Shown one piece after another: positions 6,749 to 9,012 of a stretch of 9,012 nt of DNA. Each line of letters opens with the position of its first letter. Position 1 is the stretch's first letter. This DNA is from CAIYPH01 sp043744375 (GTDB taxonomy: Bacteria; Pseudomonadota; Alphaproteobacteria; Acetobacterales; Acetobacteraceae). The stretch is from NCBI GenBank assembly GCA_043744375.1, contig JAYTUU010000041.1, positions 1-9,012 of the forward strand, given 5' to 3'. The translations under genes and the position numbers were made by a program. Under the pieces are notes generated by a model. It was not told where the DNA came from, searched no databases, and worked only from the letters and a program-made list of their open reading frames with translations.

Positions 6749-8928
6749 CGCCGGCGCGATCCCCGCGCCTGCGGCCCACCGGCGCGTGCGGGTGCGCCCT
6801 GGAGAATGTGGAACACCAGCCCGCCGGTCATCGGGCTTGCCTCGGATAGCCGCACCTCGACCTCCTGTGCCAAGCGGAAGGCGATCCCGTTCTGCCGTCC
6901 CGTGAGCGTCTGTCGGGCTTCGTCATGCATCCAGAAATCATCCGGCAGCGACGAGACCGGCACGAGTCCGCTGGCTCCGCTGTCGGTGAGGGTAACAAAA
7001 AGCCCGAACCGGGTCACGCCCGAAATGCGGGCGGGGAAGATGGAGCCGATCTTGTCGGCCATGAACGCGGCCAGGTACCGATCGGTGGCATCGCGCTCCG
7101 CCAGCGTGGCGCGGCGTTCGGTCGCGGTGATGTGCTCGCAGGTGTCCGGCAGGCGTGGCACCTCGTCGGCGGACAGGCCGTCATGGCCCAGTCGCAGCCC
7201 GTTGATCAACGCGCGATGCACGGCGAGGTCGGAATAGCGCCGGATCGGGCTGGTGAAATGGGCGTAGCGGGTCAGCGCCAATCCGAAATGGCCGATATTG
7301 TCGATCGCATAGGCCGCCTGCATCTGGCTGCGCAGCACGACCTCGTTGACCAGAATTGCCGCCTCCGTTCCCGCCACCTTCTTCAATACGTGGTCGAGAT
7401 CGCGCGGATGCAATTGATTGCCCGGCGGCAGCGAAATGTCGAAGCCGCGCAGGAAGGTCCGGAGATTATCGAGCTTCTCCTCCGACGGCGGCGCGTGGAT
7501 GCGGTAGACACAAGGCTGGTGCAGCCGCTCAAGCTCCTCGGCGGCGCAGACATTGGCGAGGACCATGAACTCCTCGATCAGCCGATGACTGTCCAGCCGC
7601 GGGCGCGGCGCCACCGAGACGACATGACCATCAGCGCCCAGGATGACCTTGCGCTCGGGCAAATCGAGATCGAGCGTGCCGCGCGCCGTCCGTGCGGCCA
7701 GCAGGGCGCGGAACGCGGTGTAGAGGGCGGGGAGGGGAACGCCGAGGTCGGCACCCACGTCCGCGGCTTCCTGCACCTGTTCGTAGGTGAGCCGCGCCGC
7801 GCTGCGCATCAACCCACGGCCGAATTTATGGCTGGTTTTCCGCCCGGCCGCGTCGATGTGCATCTCGACGAACAGGCAGCCGCGATCCTCCTCGGGCCGC
7901 AGGCTGCACCAGCCGTTCGACAGCGCCTCCGGCAGCATCGGCACGACACGGTCGGGGAAGTAGCAGGAGTTGCCGCGCGTCCAGGCGGTGCGGTCGAGCG
8001 CCGAGCCGGGCTGGACGTAGTGCGCGACGTCGGCGATGGCGACGATCAGGCGGAAGCCGGCGCCGTCGGGCGTGGCGAACACGGCGTCGTCGAAATCACG
8101 CGCGTCCTCGCCGTCGATGGTGATGAGGGGGATGTCGCGCAGATCGGTGCGCCCGGCCAGCGGCGTGGCCTGGGCGTGCGCGGCCTCGGCAAGCGTTTCC
8201 GCCGAAAATTCGGTTGGGATGTCGTGCGTATGGATGACCACGAGGGAGACCGAACGGGCGTCGCCCATGCGGCCGAGGCGTTGGATTACCTGGACCGGCC
8301 GCAACCCGTAGCCGCTGGAGGGCAGGGGGGTCGCGAGGACGATCTCGCCCTCCTCGGCGCCGCCGTGCTCGCCGGGCGGGATCAGCCACTCCGCCTTGGT
8401 GCGGCGATCCGTGGGGATCAGTCGGTCGCCGCGGATGACCCCGATCACCCGACCCGGGGCATCGGACAGGCGCTTCAGGGTGCGCCCCTCGAACTTGCCT
8501 GGGCCGGTTGGCCGCAGACGGGCGAGCACCCGTTCGCCAGGGGCGAGGGCAGGGCGGCCACGCGGTTCGGCGACCATGTAGATGATCGGCAGCGGGCCGT
8601 CGCCTGCCCAATTCTCGGGCCGCGCGATCGCGTCGCCATCCGGGTCGGTGCCGGTGATCCGGACGACCGTGGCCTCCGGCGTGCGGCCTGGCTCGGTAAA
8701 GCGACGTTTCCCGGCAGGAGCCACCGCGCCGGCGCCGGCGAGGCTCTTCAGGATGCCGCGCAAGCCGTTGGCATGGGCCGGACCGAGCTTGAAATGGCGG
8801 GCGATCTCGCGTTTGCCCACCCGCCCGGCGGAGGTCTCGATGAACGCCTTGACCTCAGCACGGCTGGGCATGCTGCCGCGCGGCGGATCGCCGCCACCGG
8901 CAGGCGCGGCGCGGCGGGGGCGCTTCAT
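6745..8928 (-). CDS. rnr: Ribonuclease R (3'-5' exoribonuclease)
   Basis: This 727-residue cytosolic enzyme degrades structured RNA processively from the 3' end, releasing nucleoside monophosphates, and acts in mRNA decay and in rRNA and tmRNA quality control. Domains in order: basic N-terminus; winged-helix-like RNase R domain (about 20-77); cold-shock/OB region (about 85-230); RNB catalytic domain (about 260-590) with IDGEDARDFDDAV carrying Mg-binding aspartates D272, D278, D280 and D281, and HFTSPIRRYSDLAVHR (557-572); S1 domain (about 626-695) with GLVPVSSL. It ends in a short basic tail (GGPQARGSRRR) in place of the long lysine-rich tail of E. coli RNase R. The start at 8928 follows the topA stop by one base, with AAAGG (8935-8939) as ribosome binding site. 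An internal ATG at residue 20 is a less likely alternative. Its stop overlaps the next gene. Confidence 0.97.
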   Translation of the reverse strand: MKRPRRAAPAGGGDPPRGSMPSRAEVKAFIETSAGRVGKREIARHFKLGPAHANGLRGILKSLAGAGAVAPAGKRRFTEPGRTPEATVVRITGTDPDGDAIARPENWAGDGPLPIIYMVAEPRGRPALAPGERVLARLRPTGPGKFEGRTLKRLSDAPGRVIGVIRGDRLIPTDRRTKAEWLIPPGEHGGAEEGEIVLATPLPSSGYGLRPVQVIQRLGRMGDARSVSLVVIHTHDIPTEFSAETLAEAAHAQATPLAGRTDLRDIPLITIDGEDARDFDDAVFATPDGAGFRLIVAIADVAHYVQPGSALDRTAWTRGNSCYFPDRVVPMLPEALSNGWCSLRPEEDRGCLFVEMHIDAAGRKTSHKFGRGLMRSAARLTYEQVQEAADVGADLGVPLPALYTAFRALLAARTARGTLDLDLPERKVILGADGHVVSVAPRPRLDSHRLIEEFMVLANVCAAEELERLHQPCVYRIHAPPSEEKLDNLRTFLRGFDISLPPGNQLHPRDLDHVLKKVAGTEAAILVNEVVLRSQMQAAYAIDNIGHFGLALTRYAHFTSPIRRYSDLAVHRALINGLRLGHDGLSADEVPRLPDTCEHITATERRATLAERDATDRYLAAFMADKIGSIFPARISGVTRFGLFVTLTDSGASGLVPVSSLPDDFWMHDEARQTLTGRQNGIAFRLAQEVEVRLSEASPMTGGLVFHILQGAPARAGGPQARGSRRR

Positions 8929-8929
8929 C

Positions 8930-9012
8930 TCAGGCCTTTTTCTTTGCCGGCTTCTTGGCAGGTGCTTTCTTCTTGGCGGCAGGCTTTTGGGCGGGGGGCT
9001 TTTGGGCGGCAG
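8930..9012 (-). CDS. topA: Lys/Ala/Pro-rich C-terminal tail, probably DNA topoisomerase I (5' part outside window)
   Basis: Only the last 26 codons and the TGA stop (8930-8932) are visible. They encode a tail of AAQKP, PAQKP and KKKAPAKKPAKKKA character with no other residue types. Tails like this end alphaproteobacterial topoisomerase I, which relaxes negative supercoils, and topA directly upstream of rnr is a common order in that class. Composition alone does not prove identity, since a histone-H1-like or other basic DNA-binding protein could end the same way. The stop and the rnr start form TGAGATG, so the two are almost certainly co-transcribed. Confidence 0.65.
   Translation of the reverse strand, partial: AAQKPPAQKPAAKKKAPAKKPAKKKA

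Noticed and set aside
6149..7237. 362-residue plus-strand open frame across the protease/rnr junction
   Set aside because: It is antisense to two well-supported genes, with no motif and shadow-like composition.
1..9012. Mobile elements, CRISPR arrays, tRNA/rRNA genes, riboswitches
   Set aside because: I saw no repeat-spacer pattern, transposase or integrase motif, terminal inverted repeats, cloverleaf-like gene or known leader; composition looks uniform across the window.

Overview
This is a gene-dense, GC-rich chromosomal segment, almost certainly from an alphaproteobacterium. The evidence for that is a full-length PleD (REC-REC-GGDEF), a Lys/Ala-rich topoisomerase-I-like C-terminal tail one base upstream of rnr, a cysteine-free L33, and rpmG close to rnr and pleD. 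The style is reminiscent of Rhodospirillales/Acetobacteraceae, but that narrower placement is inference. I see no mobile element, CRISPR array, tRNA, rRNA or phage gene, and no gene-free stretch longer than 150 bases.

Left part (1-3334): a divergent pair. On the minus strand is a large flavin plus iron-sulfur oxidoreductase of the D-lactate/glycolate/2-hydroxyacid dehydrogenase type. Its first 681 codons are visible and it runs off the left edge. On the plus strand is a class V PLP aminotransferase of the serine-glyoxylate type. They share a 104-base intergenic region. If the flavoenzyme acts on glycolate, the pair would produce glyoxylate and transaminate it to glycine. The substrate of the flavoenzyme cannot be read from the sequence.

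Middle (3335-4903): a 150-base spacer with two short perfect palindromes, then pleD, a 454-residue response regulator and diguanylate cyclase. Receiver 1, the GGEEF active site and the RxxD inhibitory site are intact, and receiver 2 is degenerate. divK is not adjacent. pleD ends at an 8-bp hairpin that also lies just past rpmG, which comes from the opposite strand.

Right part (4907-9012): a compact minus-strand array in transcription order: topA (last 26 codons only), rnr (RNase R), a secreted S41 carboxyl-terminal-processing-type protease, and rpmG (ribosomal protein L33). topA and rnr are one base apart. rnr and the protease overlap by 4 bases (GTGA), which implies translational coupling. 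rpmG follows the protease by 51 bases. RNA turnover, DNA topology and translation genes commonly sit together here in alphaproteobacteria; the protease is the least expected member.

Overall the window is mainly housekeeping and signalling DNA. I found no convincing novel defence, mobile or biosynthetic system. The points most worth a second look are the divergent glyoxylate-related pair, the protease coupled to rnr, and the palindromes upstream of pleD.
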